Origin: an uncultured Lachnospiraceae bacterium
Lineage (GTDB): Bacteria; Bacillota; Clostridia; Lachnospirales; Lachnospiraceae
DNA length: 64,000 nucleotides
NCBI GenBank assembly: GCA_947176505.1
Contig: CAMWQW010000002.1
Span: forward strand, 203,635-267,634
Reading direction: 5' to 3'
A program made the position numbers and the translations under genes. The notes below the pieces were generated by a model. It was given only the letters and a program-made list of their open reading frames with translations. It ran no database searches and was not told the origin of the DNA. This document shows positions 26,269 through 34,935 of this stretch, one piece after another. Each line of letters begins with the position of its first letter. The stretch's first letter is position 1.

Positions 26269-26310
26269 TGCCAATAACAGTATTTACCTAAAAGAAGGGA
26301 GTATTTTTAT

Positions 26311-26754
26311 ATGTTAAATGTAGGAAAAATCGAAGAAGGCTTTGTTCTGGACCATATTGAGGCAGGTAAGAGTCTCTCCATCTACCACCATTTGCAATTA
26401 GATAAATTAGACTGTACCGTAGCAATCATCAAAAATGCACGAAGCAATAAAATGGGAAAAAAGGATATCTTAAAAGTAGAATGTGACATTGACACATTGG
26501 ATTTGGACGTTCTGGCATTTATCGATCATAATATCACGGTCAATGTCATTAAAGACGGAGAAATCGTAGATAAGAAAGAACTCGTACTTCCTAAAGAAAT
26601 CAAGAATGTCATCAAATGCAGGAATCCTCGCTGCATTACCTCTATAGAGCAAGAACTTCCTCACATCTTCGTGCTTGCGGACGAAGAGAAGGAAGTTTAT
26701 CGCTGCAAATATTGTGAGGAAAAAGCTTCTGAATCAGCCACTCCGTGGAAATAG
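26311..26754 (+). CDS. pyrI: Aspartate carbamoyltransferase regulatory subunit
   Basis: The zinc-containing chain that binds CTP/ATP and imposes allosteric control on PyrB. It has 147 residues. The N-terminal allosteric domain starts MLNVGKIEEGFVLDHIEAGKSLSIYHHLQLD, and the C-terminal zinc domain has CRNPRC (about 109-114) and CKYC (about 134-137), the expected four cysteines with 4- and 2-residue gaps. AAGGGAG precedes the ATG. It lies 107 bases after pyrB, with a hairpin between. Confidence 0.96.
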   Translation: MLNVGKIEEGFVLDHIEAGKSLSIYHHLQLDKLDCTVAIIKNARSNKMGKKDILKVECDIDTLDLDVLAFIDHNITVNVIKDGEIVDKKELVLPKEIKNVIKCRNPRCITSIEQELPHIFVLADEEKEVYRCKYCEEKASESATPWK

Positions 26755-26767
26755 GTGCTCCTATTTC
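26748..26767. terminator. Bidirectional hairpin at the convergent ends of pyrI and the HD-GYP gene
   Basis: GAAATAGG (26748-26755) pairs with CCTATTTC (26760-26767) across both stop codons. No T tract follows on either strand, so termination strength is uncertain. Confidence 0.4.
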
Positions 26768-27840
26768 ATCTCACCGTATGTACCGTTTACTACGGATTCA
26801 AATTCTTCTTTGGCTAAAGAGAAACAATGCATCAGCTTCGGAGAGAATGTACCACACTCTCCGTTGGTGATCATTCGATATGCCTCTTCCGTCGAGAAAG
26901 CCGCTTTGTAGCATCTTTCATTAACGAGTGCATCATATACATCTGCTACCGATACAATCTGTGCGGAAATCGGAATCTCTTCGCCTTTCAACTTATCCGG
27001 ATAACCACGCCCATCATATCTTTCATGGTGATGACGGCAGATTTCGTAGCTGACCTTACCGTATTCACCTTGTTGAATATCCGCCAGCATATCAATCACA
27101 TCGCATCCCCTTGTCGTATGCGATTTCATAATCTCAAATTCCTCATCCGTCAGTCTTCCGGGTTTCAAGAGAATAGCATCGGGAATCACGATCTTACCTA
27201 CATCGTGCAGTGCCGCCGCAGAAGTTATCATATCAATGGCATATTTGTCCAAATGATATTCAGGATACTCCTGCGCAACATATTTTGCCAATATATTAGT
27301 AAATGTCTTTACACGCTTAACATGATCCCCGGATTCCAGATTACGGAACTCTACCACAGTACTCATTACGTCTATAATGCGGTCATTCATACTCTGAAGT
27401 TCCTCCGCCTGTTTACGCAGCACTTTGGTCTGAAGCGCTACCATTTCTTCCAAGTGGCGCTTATTGTAATACAGTTCAATCACATTCATCGTACGCTGTT
27501 TGACAATAAAGGCGTCAAACGGCTTCTTGATAATATCACTGGCTCCCAAGCGGTACGCCTTACGCTCAATCTGGGTTGTCGCCTCACCGGTAATAAGCAG
27601 CACCGGGATGCTTTCTATCCATTTATGCTTCTTCATCTCTTCCAATACTTCAACACCGTTCATAACCGGCATCACGACATCCAGAAGCACAACGGATATC
27701 AAGTCCAGATTGGACGAAATAATATCCACTGCCTCCTGCCCGTTTGATGCCTGCAGCGTGTTATAATCATGAAACATCTCACATAAAATCTCTCTGTTGA
27801 TATCCACATCATCGACAACTAATATTGTTGGTTTTTTCAT
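26761..27840 (-). CDS. Response regulator with HD-GYP cyclic-di-GMP phosphodiesterase domain
   Basis: A 359-residue two-domain signalling protein. The receiver domain (1-125) has the acidic pocket D10-D11, the phospho-acceptor D54 in VVLLDVVMPVMNG, and a KPF motif. A coiled-coil linker (about 128-165) leads to an HD-GYP domain with AALHDVGKIVIPD, SHTTRGCDVI and HHHERYDGRGYPDKL, so the metal ligands and GYP motif are intact. It should degrade cyclic di-GMP in response to phosphorylation. The ATG at 27840 is preferred over an upstream GTG because GGTGA lies 8 bases before it. No cognate kinase is adjacent. It follows pnp by 47 bases and may be read through from it. Confidence 0.92.
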   Translation of the reverse strand: MKKPTILVVDDVDINREILCEMFHDYNTLQASNGQEAVDIISSNLDLISVVLLDVVMPVMNGVEVLEEMKKHKWIESIPVLLITGEATTQIERKAYRLGASDIIKKPFDAFIVKQRTMNVIELYYNKRHLEEMVALQTKVLRKQAEELQSMNDRIIDVMSTVVEFRNLESGDHVKRVKTFTNILAKYVAQEYPEYHLDKYAIDMITSAAALHDVGKIVIPDAILLKPGRLTDEEFEIMKSHTTRGCDVIDMLADIQQGEYGKVSYEICRHHHERYDGRGYPDKLKGEEIPISAQIVSVADVYDALVNERCYKAAFSTEEAYRMITNGECGTFSPKLMHCFSLAKEEFESVVNGTYGEMK

Positions 27841-27887
27841 ATTATCTCTCACCCTGTTTATTCTACTGTCTAATCTTTCATAAGATA

Positions 27888-29978
27888 TTAAACTTGAGCT
27901 ACATCTTTCATGGAGAAACTGATTCTGCCCATCTTATCCTTACCGAGACATACGACAGTCACTTTGTCTCCCAGTGTCAGTACATCTTCTACGTGATTGA
28001 TTCTCTCCTTCGCTATCTTGGAAATATGAACCATACCCTCTTTGCCGGGTGCAAACTCAACAAATGCACCAAACTCTTTGATGCTGACAACTGTTCCCTT
28101 GAAAATCTGTCCTTCTTCAAAGTCCGTTGTAATCATCTTGATCATATCTACGGCTTTATCCATCATAACTTTGTCTGTACCGCAGACAGACACCTGACCG
28201 TCATCCGTGATATCAATCTTCACACCCGTACGCGCGATAATCTCATTGATTGTCTTTCCACGCTGTCCCACAACATCACCGATTTTCTCCGGGTCAATCT
28301 GAATGGAAATAATCTTAGGCGCATACGGTCCTACTTCTTTACGAGGCGCGGAAATTGCAGGCATCATACAGTTAGCCATAATAAATTCTCTTGCCTCACG
28401 GCATCTTGCAATTGCACCTTCCACAATCGGTCTTGTCAGACCGTGAATCTTAATATCCATCTGGATGGCTGTGATACCGTCGTGAGTACCTGTTACCTTA
28501 AAGTCCATATCGCCGAAGAAATCTTCCAGACCCTGAATATCCGTTAACAATACGAAATCGTCATCCGTATCTCCCGTCACAAGACCACAGGAAATTCCTG
28601 CCACCATCTTCTTGATCGGCACACCTGCTGCCATAAGAGACATACAGGAAGCACATGTAGATGCCATAGATGTAGAACCGTTGGATTCAAAAGTCTCGGA
28701 TACGGTACGGATTGCATAAGGGAACTCTTCCTCGGAAGGAAGTACCGGAATCAAAGCCCTCTCCGCCAATGCACCATGTCCGATTTCTCTACGTCCCGGA
28801 CCTCTGCTCACCTTCGTCTCGCCTACTGAATAAGAAGGGAAATTGTAATGATGCATATATCTCTTACTTGTTACATTCTCATCCAATCCGTCTACTCTTT
28901 GTACCTCAGATAAAGGCGCTAATGTGCAGACGTTACAAATCTGCGTCTGACCACGTGTAAACATGGCGGAACCATGTACTCTCGGAATAATATCCACCTC
29001 TGCTGCCAAAGGTCTGATCTGGTCAAGTGCACGACCATCCGGACGCTTATGATCCTTTAAAATCATCTTGCGTACAGTCTTCTTCTGGTACTGGTATACT
29101 GCCTCACCCAGTACGGCAAGATAATCTTCATTATCTGCAAAAGCTTCCTCCAGCTTTGCAGTAATATTTCTGATATTCTCCTCACGCACTTGTTTCTCAT
29201 CAGTGAAGACCGCTGTCTCCATCTCTTCCGGAGTCACAATCTTCTTAATATCTTCAAACATCTCTGTCGGAATCGCACAGCTCTCATATGCATGTTTCGG
29301 TTTACCCACTTCAGCAACAATCTTATTGATAAAATCAATAATTGTCTGATTTATCTCATGCGCCTTATAAATCGCCTCAAGCACTTTATCTTCCGGCACC
29401 TCATTTGCTCCAGCCTCAATCATGATAACTTTCTGCGCTGTGGATGCCACGGTCATCTTTAAATCACCTTTATCCCATTGCTCCTGAGAGGGATTCACGA
29501 CCAGTTCACCGTCCACGAGTCCCATCTGTGTCATGGCACAGGGACCGTCAAAAGGAATATCGGAAATACATGTCGCTATAGCAGTTCCAATCATCGCCAC
29601 CAGCTCCGGACGACACTCGGGATCTACGCTCATTACCATATTATTCAGTGTAACATCATTGCGATAGTCCTTCGGGAATAAAGGTCTCATCGGACGATCG
29701 ATGACACGGCTCGTAAGAACCGCGTTCTCGGAAGCCTTACCTTCTCTCTTGTTGAATCCTCCGGGAATCTTACCGACAGAATACAATTTCTCTTCATATT
29801 CTACACTGCAGGGGAAGAAATCAATCCCCTCTCTCGGTTTCTCGGATGCCGTTGCCGTGGACAATACCGTGGTTTCGCCATACTGCATGAAAGCGCATCC
29901 GTTAGCCTGCTTACCTACTCTGCCGATATCTACCTTAAGGGTACGACCGGCAAGTTCCAATGTGTAACTCTTGTACAT
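27888..29978 (-). CDS. pnp: Polynucleotide phosphorylase
   Basis: A 3'-5' exoribonuclease that phosphorolyses RNA; part of the RNA decay machinery. It has 696 residues. Two RNase PH domains are present (GRVGKQANGCAFMQYGETTVLSTA at the start; PDGRALDQIRPLAAEVDIIPRVHGSAMFTRGQTQ in the second), joined by the helical domain. A KH domain follows (GDVVGQRGKTINEIIARTG), then an S1 domain (GQIFKGTVVSIKEFGAFVEFAPGKEGMVHISKI). The active-site segment TGDTDDDFVLLTDIQGLEDFFGDMDFKVTGT is intact. A long folded leader lies between it and the rpsO terminator. Confidence 0.98.
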   Translation of the reverse strand: MYKSYTLELAGRTLKVDIGRVGKQANGCAFMQYGETTVLSTATASEKPREGIDFFPCSVEYEEKLYSVGKIPGGFNKREGKASENAVLTSRVIDRPMRPLFPKDYRNDVTLNNMVMSVDPECRPELVAMIGTAIATCISDIPFDGPCAMTQMGLVDGELVVNPSQEQWDKGDLKMTVASTAQKVIMIEAGANEVPEDKVLEAIYKAHEINQTIIDFINKIVAEVGKPKHAYESCAIPTEMFEDIKKIVTPEEMETAVFTDEKQVREENIRNITAKLEEAFADNEDYLAVLGEAVYQYQKKTVRKMILKDHKRPDGRALDQIRPLAAEVDIIPRVHGSAMFTRGQTQICNVCTLAPLSEVQRVDGLDENVTSKRYMHHYNFPSYSVGETKVSRGPGRREIGHGALAERALIPVLPSEEEFPYAIRTVSETFESNGSTSMASTCASCMSLMAAGVPIKKMVAGISCGLVTGDTDDDFVLLTDIQGLEDFFGDMDFKVTGTHDGITAIQMDIKIHGLTRPIVEGAIARCREAREFIMANCMMPAISAPRKEVGPYAPKIISIQIDPEKIGDVVGQRGKTINEIIARTGVKIDITDDGQVSVCGTDKVMMDKAVDMIKMITTDFEEGQIFKGTVVSIKEFGAFVEFAPGKEGMVHISKIAKERINHVEDVLTLGDKVTVVCLGKDKMGRISFSMKDVAQV

Positions 29979-30190
29979 AATCTTCTCTCCTTTTCATCTT
30001 GCTTTCCGCTCTCTTACGCTGAATACTTCCAGCATGAATTCTTAGCGGAAATCCTATTTATATTTCTTAAGGCAGAAGATGCCGAAACTACAAATATTCC
30101 CACAAGTACTTACCGATGCTGCCATGGGCTTTGGCAAATAACTATCATACGTTATGATTTGTACGAATATTTGTGGTCTCGGATGCTTCT
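29979..30190 (-). promoter_or_regulatory. Folded 5' leader of pnp
   Basis: This stretch between the rpsO terminators and pnp has no supported gene. On the minus strand ACAAATATTC (upstream) pairs with GAATATTTGT about 70 bases later, enclosing two smaller stems (ATAAC/GTTAT; GCCA/TGGC). Nearer the start codon TTTCCGCT pairs with AGCGGAAA around an inner GCTG/CAGC stem. In E. coli, pnp is autoregulated through a leader stem processed by RNase III; a similar role here is inference. No convincing promoter is seen; a TATGAT lies within the outer stem but lacks a -35. Confidence 0.4.
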
Positions 30191-30200
30191 TCCACCTTTC

Positions 30201-30219
30201 AAAAACGAGCTGCGCTCGA
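30201..30219 (-). terminator. Second terminator after rpsO
   Basis: CGAGC-GCA-GCTCG followed by TTTTT on the minus strand, just beyond the main rpsO terminator, giving a tandem pair. Confidence 0.6.
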
Positions 30220-30231
30220 TATGGTATAAAA

Positions 30232-30278
30232 GAAAAAGGCAGACAAAGCTGGACATAATCCAGCCTTATATCCGCCTT
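30232..30278 (-). terminator. Terminator of rpsO
   Basis: On the minus strand AAGGC and an inner GCTGGA pair with TCCAGC and GCCTT, ending in TTTTTC, within 60 bases of the rpsO stop. Confidence 0.75.
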
Positions 30279-30288
30279 CTGTCTCATC

Positions 30289-30555
30289 TTATTTTCTCAA
30301 ACCAAGTCTTTCAATCAAAGCACGATATCTTTCTATATCTTTGTTCTTAAGATACGTGAGCAATCCTCTTCTCTGACCTACCATCTTCAAAAGTCCTCTT
30401 CTGGAATGATGATCCTTCGGATTCTCCTTAAGATGCTCTGTCAGTTCTTGGATTCTGGCTGTCAGAACCGCTACCTGTACTTCCGGTGAACCGGTATCGC
30501 CGGGTGTTCTGGCATACTCGTTAATAATCGCTGTTTTCTTTTCTTTAGAAATCAT
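30289..30555 (-). CDS. rpsO: Ribosomal protein S15
   Basis: A 30S primary binding protein that organises the 16S central domain. It has 88 residues, the usual length. [77 protein letters not shown] is the full S15 sequence pattern. The start at 30555 follows AAGGAGAAATT; an earlier in-frame ATG lacks a site. It has its own consensus promoter and tandem terminators, so it is transcribed apart from pnp. Confidence 0.98.
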   Translation of the reverse strand: MISKEKKTAIINEYARTPGDTGSPEVQVAVLTARIQELTEHLKENPKDHHSRRGLLKMVGQRRGLLTYLKNKDIERYRALIERLGLRK

Positions 30556-30665
30556 AATTTCTCCTTTCTTATGCAAGGGATTCTGTCATGAATCTCCCCG
30601 TTGACCGCCTGACACTAAGATAGGGTCGGAGTCGTCCCGCTTCTGAGTATCGGCTGAATTTCATA
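30556..30665 (-). promoter_or_regulatory. rpsO leader, possible S15 autoregulatory site
   Basis: About 100 bases between the promoter and start codon contain GAGTAT/ATACTC and GATTC/GAATC stems, the second ending just before the ribosome site. S15 represses its own translation through leader structures in several bacteria; I infer the same type of control here but cannot match a named leader class. Confidence 0.4.
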
Positions 30666-30672
30666 CTCGGAT

Positions 30673-30701
30673 ATCATATCATACTATCTGTGTATTGTAA
30701 A
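30673..30701 (-). promoter_or_regulatory. Promoter of rpsO
   Basis: TTTACA (30696-30701), 17 bases, TATGAT (30673-30678), read on the minus strand. Confidence 0.8.
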
Positions 30702-30738
30702 GCGTTTTTCTTAATTACAAAGCAGCAATTACAAAGCA

Positions 30739-32025
30739 TTAATCACGTAATATCTTAACGGCTTTAATAGGCGAGCGATAGGATACATTAGATATACGGA
30801 TTCCGGTCTTAGGACTGCTCGCATGGATTACCTGACCGTTCCCAATGTAAATCGCTACATGGTTGATGCTCTTACCGTTGCCATAGAAGATCAAATCACC
30901 GGGTTGCGCCTCGGACACGCTGATTGTCGTTCCGCAATTTGCCTGTGCCACGGATGAATGCGGCAGACTCACGCCATATTTCTTAAAGATGCTCAAAACA
31001 TAACCTGAACAGTCTGCGCCGTTCGTCAGACTCGTACCGCCCCAGACATAAGGGTTACCGAGAAATTCCTTCGCGTACTGGCACACATCCACTCGCACGT
31101 CAGACACACCTTGCCCGTAGAAAAGCTCCGTCATGGTGATTGCCGTGCCAAGCTCTGACGTAACTTCCACATACTCCGCAGATACGAATACCTCTTCATC
31201 ATCCAGATATACTTTAACCCAGTCACCCTCGACCGAAGCAACTTCCAGTTCCTCTCCGTTTGGCACCAATGTAATAACTTCCGAATCTGTATTTGCCTCT
31301 GCCCTGACTTTGAGGCTGTCCGTGGTGACACGCGCCATCGTCGTTGCAAGTTCTTCCGCCCTGCGCTTCGCCGGAATGCCTGTCAACAAATACTCTATGC
31401 TCACATATCCTTCCACCTTGCCGGATTTGATATGCGCCCATGTTCCATCACTGTCTAATACCTCACATGCCGCGTCCTTGGGCAGTTTGCCGACAAGTTT
31501 TCCATCCTCTGCCGCAACCGCACGGACATTTAGATTATTGTCAACATTTGCAATACCCAGATTGGTATAACCCCAGTTAGCGTTCTTAGCCTTTTCGTAT
31601 GCTTCCGCATACTCTCTCTCTGTCTTGGTAGCCTCCAAGATTACACCGGAGCCTATGGATGATTCACCCAGAATATCCTGTAATGAAAGTTCTTCTTCCT
31701 CTGTTCCGGCTTCACTCTCTTCGGCATCTGCCTCCTGATCTTCTGCTATATCCTCTTTATCTGCATTACCATCATCTGCATTGCTGCCGTTCGAATTTTC
31801 TTCTTTATTAGAATGATTGCTGTCTTCTATGCCGTTATCACTTACGCCTGTATCTTTCGTCTGCGCATCGACAGATTCGGTATGCTCTGCATCTCTCTCT
31901 GTCACATCAAAAACATTAATTGTTCCGACCGGTAACAAATCCGGCAGATGAGTTGCTCCTGCTCTCATCGGAGCAAGCAGTAATATACATCCGGTCAAAA
32001 GACACAGAATTTCTCGCCTTTTCAT
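30739..32025 (-). CDS. Secreted NlpC/P60 peptidoglycan hydrolase with two SH3 domains
   Basis: A cell-wall endopeptidase of 428 residues. A signal peptide (MKRREILCLLTGCILLLAPMRAGA) is followed by an acidic, Asn/Asp/Glu-rich linker (about 45-115), then two bacterial SH3 domains (about 155-215, ANVDNNLNVRAVAAEDGKLVGKLP; about 230-290, TDSLKVRAEANTDSEVITLVPNGEELEV). The C-terminal NlpC/P60 domain has the catalytic cysteine in NGADCSGYVLSIFKKYG and the histidine in INHVAIYIGNGQVIHAS. It should cut stem peptides between D-Glu and the next residue. It is transcribed alone from a perfect consensus promoter carrying a WalR-like box. Confidence 0.95.
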   Translation of the reverse strand: MKRREILCLLTGCILLLAPMRAGATHLPDLLPVGTINVFDVTERDAEHTESVDAQTKDTGVSDNGIEDSNHSNKEENSNGSNADDGNADKEDIAEDQEADAEESEAGTEEEELSLQDILGESSIGSGVILEATKTEREYAEAYEKAKNANWGYTNLGIANVDNNLNVRAVAAEDGKLVGKLPKDAACEVLDSDGTWAHIKSGKVEGYVSIEYLLTGIPAKRRAEELATTMARVTTDSLKVRAEANTDSEVITLVPNGEELEVASVEGDWVKVYLDDEEVFVSAEYVEVTSELGTAITMTELFYGQGVSDVRVDVCQYAKEFLGNPYVWGGTSLTNGADCSGYVLSIFKKYGVSLPHSSVAQANCGTTISVSEAQPGDLIFYGNGKSINHVAIYIGNGQVIHASSPKTGIRISNVSYRSPIKAVKILRD

Positions 32026-32087
32026 ATTGTTATAATCCTCTCAGTAAAGTCTTTGACAAAGCGCTGACTTATTTATGTCAACAATTT

Positions 32088-32104
32088 GTAACATTTTCGT
32101 AACA
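32088..32104 (-). promoter_or_regulatory. WalR(YycF)-like box at the NlpC/P60 promoter
   Basis: On the minus strand TGTTAC, exactly five bases, TGTTAC: a full match to the published WalR consensus TGTWAH-N5-TGTWAH. It lies 11 bases past the -10 hexamer, near or just after the start site, a position that would fit repression. Binding is inferred. Confidence 0.55.
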
Positions 32105-32115
32105 TTTACCAAGTC

Positions 32116-32144
32116 ATTATAACAACCAACCGGCTTTCTGTCAA
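32116..32144 (-). promoter_or_regulatory. Consensus promoter of the NlpC/P60 gene
   Basis: TTGACA (32139-32144), 17 bases, TATAAT (32116-32121): both hexamers are perfect. Confidence 0.9.
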
Positions 32145-32220
32145 ATATGTATTTCTTCCACTTTATTCCTGCACACAGCAAATCATGCGAAGAAACCTGC
32201 ATGTGTCTGCCGCTTACCCA

Positions 32221-33855
32221 TTAACCTGCCTCCCCGTAGCTGTTGGAAAAAGCGATATTGACTGCATGATCCGCCACTCTCTCTAAACCGGATACAATGT
32301 CCGAAAACAGCGCGCCTGCCTCGGGGGAGCACTCGTTATTAGACAGTCTCTCAATATGCTTCTGCTGTAACTCTTTCTCCTTCTCGTCAATTGCTTCTTC
32401 CAGATTCTGAATATCTTCCACATGTTCTTCCGTGCTCTTGACAAACATCTCGAAAGAGAATCGTAAGATTGTATTGACCATATTCATCATCTCACCCAGC
32501 TCCCGCTGCGCATCCTTCGTAAAACTGACTCCTGTCTTAATTCTACGCTCTGCGGCATCCGCTATATTCTCCGCATGGTCACCGATACGCTCGATGTCAT
32601 TTACGACGTGAAACAGCGCGCCTATATTCTTTAAATCCTCAATCGGCAGTGTTGTTTGATTGATTTTTACAAGATAGTGCGTAATCGCATGACTTAAAAA
32701 GTCTATATTTTTCTCTACTTCACGCACTTCTTCTATCTCTTCCGGCTCTAATGTAATGAGGACATTCATGGCGCGGTTTAAATTCTCGTCGGCAAGCGAC
32801 GCCATACGGTCTAACTCCTTGATTACCTCTACAACCGCCGTAGCCGGATTGAGTACCACTTTCTCACCGATATATTTCAACTGATAGCTGTCCCTGTAAC
32901 CCACTTTTCTGTCATCACCGGGTACAACCAGATATGTCAACTTCACAATCCCTTTAATGAACGGCATCATAATAATAACTTGGAATACTTTAATAAAGAT
33001 ATGCGCATACGCAACGACTCGTCCCATATCATTCCCCGTCATAGCAGTGAGTACATCCACAATCTGATGCACCCTGAGCATAAAGATGAGATAGACGATC
33101 ACCGTACCAATCACGTTGAAAATCAAATGAATAGACGCCGCCCTCTTGGCATCTTTCTTACCATTCAAAGAAGCCAGAACCGCCGACGTACAAGCGCCGA
33201 TGTTACAACCCAGAATAATATACATGCCGATGTCCATTGTCATAAGTCCCTGATTGGCAAGCAGGACCATGATACTGACGGTAACCGATGAACTCTGAAT
33301 AACGGCAGTCAGCACGGCACCCAGAATCACCGCGAGAATCGGAGATTTCAAAGACGCAAACATATGTAAGATTGCCGGAGAATCTTTCATGCCAGCCATC
33401 GCGCCGGACATCGTACTAAGTCCCATGAACAAAACACCGAATCCGATAATCACTTCTCCCCATCGTGATACTTTCTGTTTCTTACAGAACATGACGACAA
33501 GCACGCCGACAAGCAGTATGATGGGCGCCGCTTTCTCTAATTTGAAAGATACAAGAAGCGCTGTCACGGTAGTACCGATGTTCGCGCCGAAAATAACGCT
33601 TGCCGCCTGCGTAAGATTCATCAGCCCGGAGTTGACGAAACTGACAACCATGACCGTACATGCTGACGAGGACTGAATTACTGCCGTAAAGAAAATACCT
33701 ACAAGAATACCCATGAAGCGATTCGTGGTCAAACGCTCCAGTATCCCTCTTAATTTCGCACCGGCAACCTTCTCGATACTGTCGCTCATGATGCGCATAC
33801 CGTATAAGAACAGTCCTAAGCCGCCTGCCATGGATAGAATAATCGATATATTCAT
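32221..33855 (-). CDS. Na/Pi cotransporter family protein with PhoU-like domain
   Basis: A sodium-phosphate symporter-like membrane protein of about 544 residues. Two inverted repeats each hold the QSSS signature (VIQSSSACTVMVVSFVNSG and VIQSSSVTVSIMVLLANQG), with about eight membrane segments in the first 330 residues. The last 200 residues are helical and PhoU-like (VEVIKELDRMASLADENLNRAM; IGDHAENIADAAERR; VSGLERVADHAVNIAFSNS), which may sense or gate transport. The start MNISIILSMAGGLGLFLYGMRIM at 33855 matches the family; a possible ATG at 33894 would add 13 residues. Neither has a strong ribosome site. Confidence 0.9.
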   Translation of the reverse strand: MNISIILSMAGGLGLFLYGMRIMSDSIEKVAGAKLRGILERLTTNRFMGILVGIFFTAVIQSSSACTVMVVSFVNSGLMNLTQAASVIFGANIGTTVTALLVSFKLEKAAPIILLVGVLVVMFCKKQKVSRWGEVIIGFGVLFMGLSTMSGAMAGMKDSPAILHMFASLKSPILAVILGAVLTAVIQSSSVTVSIMVLLANQGLMTMDIGMYIILGCNIGACTSAVLASLNGKKDAKRAASIHLIFNVIGTVIVYLIFMLRVHQIVDVLTAMTGNDMGRVVAYAHIFIKVFQVIIMMPFIKGIVKLTYLVVPGDDRKVGYRDSYQLKYIGEKVVLNPATAVVEVIKELDRMASLADENLNRAMNVLITLEPEEIEEVREVEKNIDFLSHAITHYLVKINQTTLPIEDLKNIGALFHVVNDIERIGDHAENIADAAERRIKTGVSFTKDAQRELGEMMNMVNTILRFSFEMFVKSTEEHVEDIQNLEEAIDEKEKELQQKHIERLSNNECSPEAGALFSDIVSGLERVADHAVNIAFSNSYGEAG

Positions 33856-33997
33856 CTTAGATAAGATTCCCTTCGTATGTACTGATTCCCGCATTTATCT
33901 ACATAATTCTATTTTATCGGAAATAAAGTATGCTGACAAGTCCCCTTTGTACAAAACTCGCGCCAAAAGCCCGCCTGCCGGCATCTGCCTGCAATGT

Positions 33998-34921
33998 TCA
34001 CATTGTTCGTCCGTCATAGACTCTTCCTGCCGCAATGTCCGCCTTCATCTGCCTCTTAAGGCTGTCAACATCGTCAAATTTCATCTCCGGTCTGCGAAAA
34101 GCAAGCAGTTCTACCACAATATATCTGCCGTATAAGTCCTCTTGAAAATCATACAGATAAGTCTCGACTCCCACGATGCCGTCCGCATTCACCGTAGGCT
34201 TGCATCCTACATTAGAGATTCCTTTATATTCCTTTCTGTCTATCATGACCTTGGAATAATAGACACCGTTCGGAGGAAGAAGCTTGTCTTTCTCCGGTAT
34301 GATATTGGCGGTTGGCATTCCGATGGTACGTCCCAGTTTTCTTCCATGTTCCACACACCCGCCTACGCTATAGGGCTTACCCAACATGGCTGCCACCGAT
34401 TCCATCTGTCCCTGCCTGACCGCTTCCCGCACTCTGGTGGAACTGATTTCCTCTCCACCCACTCTGACTTTATCAATCAACTCAGTACGATAGCCATACT
34501 GACCGGCATATTTCTCAAGCAAATCATAATTGCCCGTTCCGTTTTTGCCGAAAGAAAGATCATATCCCGCACAAATGTAAGCCGCATTCATCCGATTCAC
34601 CAGATACTCCTGCACAAACGCTTCCGGTTCCGTAGCGGCTGTCTCCGCGTTAAGCGGAAACTCAATCAGCACGTCTATTCCCATTTCCTCAAATATTTTT
34701 CTCTTCTCAGCTTTGGTGGTCAGCTCCTTCTCCTCTCCTCCGAAAAAAGCCGTCGCCGAAGTATCAAAGGTAAACACCGTGGCAAGACAATCCTCCTGTT
34801 TCTGTTTGATGATTTTAAAGAGAAGTTCGCAATGCCCGAGATGAACACCGTCAAATTTACCTATGGCAACCGCGCTTTTTTTAGACAATTGAAACTCGGT
34901 AGTATGTTCTATAATCTGCAT
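33998..34921 (-). CDS. ribF: Bifunctional riboflavin kinase/FAD synthetase
   Basis: Makes FMN from riboflavin and then FAD. It has 307 residues. The N-terminal adenylyltransferase has AIGKFDGVHLGHCELL (residues 17-32) with the HxGH nucleotide motif, and EISSTRVREAVRQG, an ISSTRIR-like motif. The C-terminal kinase has GRTIGMPTANI, with the PTAN metal and phosphate motif. It is the last gene of the rimP-nusA-infB operon in this window, 14 bases after truB. Confidence 0.96.
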   Translation of the reverse strand: MQIIEHTTEFQLSKKSAVAIGKFDGVHLGHCELLFKIIKQKQEDCLATVFTFDTSATAFFGGEEKELTTKAEKRKIFEEMGIDVLIEFPLNAETAATEPEAFVQEYLVNRMNAAYICAGYDLSFGKNGTGNYDLLEKYAGQYGYRTELIDKVRVGGEEISSTRVREAVRQGQMESVAAMLGKPYSVGGCVEHGRKLGRTIGMPTANIIPEKDKLLPPNGVYYSKVMIDRKEYKGISNVGCKPTVNADGIVGVETYLYDFQEDLYGRYIVVELLAFRRPEMKFDDVDSLKRQMKADIAAGRVYDGRTM

Positions 34922-34935
34922 ATCTATCTCTACTC

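Noticed and set aside
26827-28547. Long plus-strand frames opposite the HD-GYP and pnp genes
   Set aside because: The opposite strand encodes intact conserved proteins; the frames are His/Cys-rich shadows.
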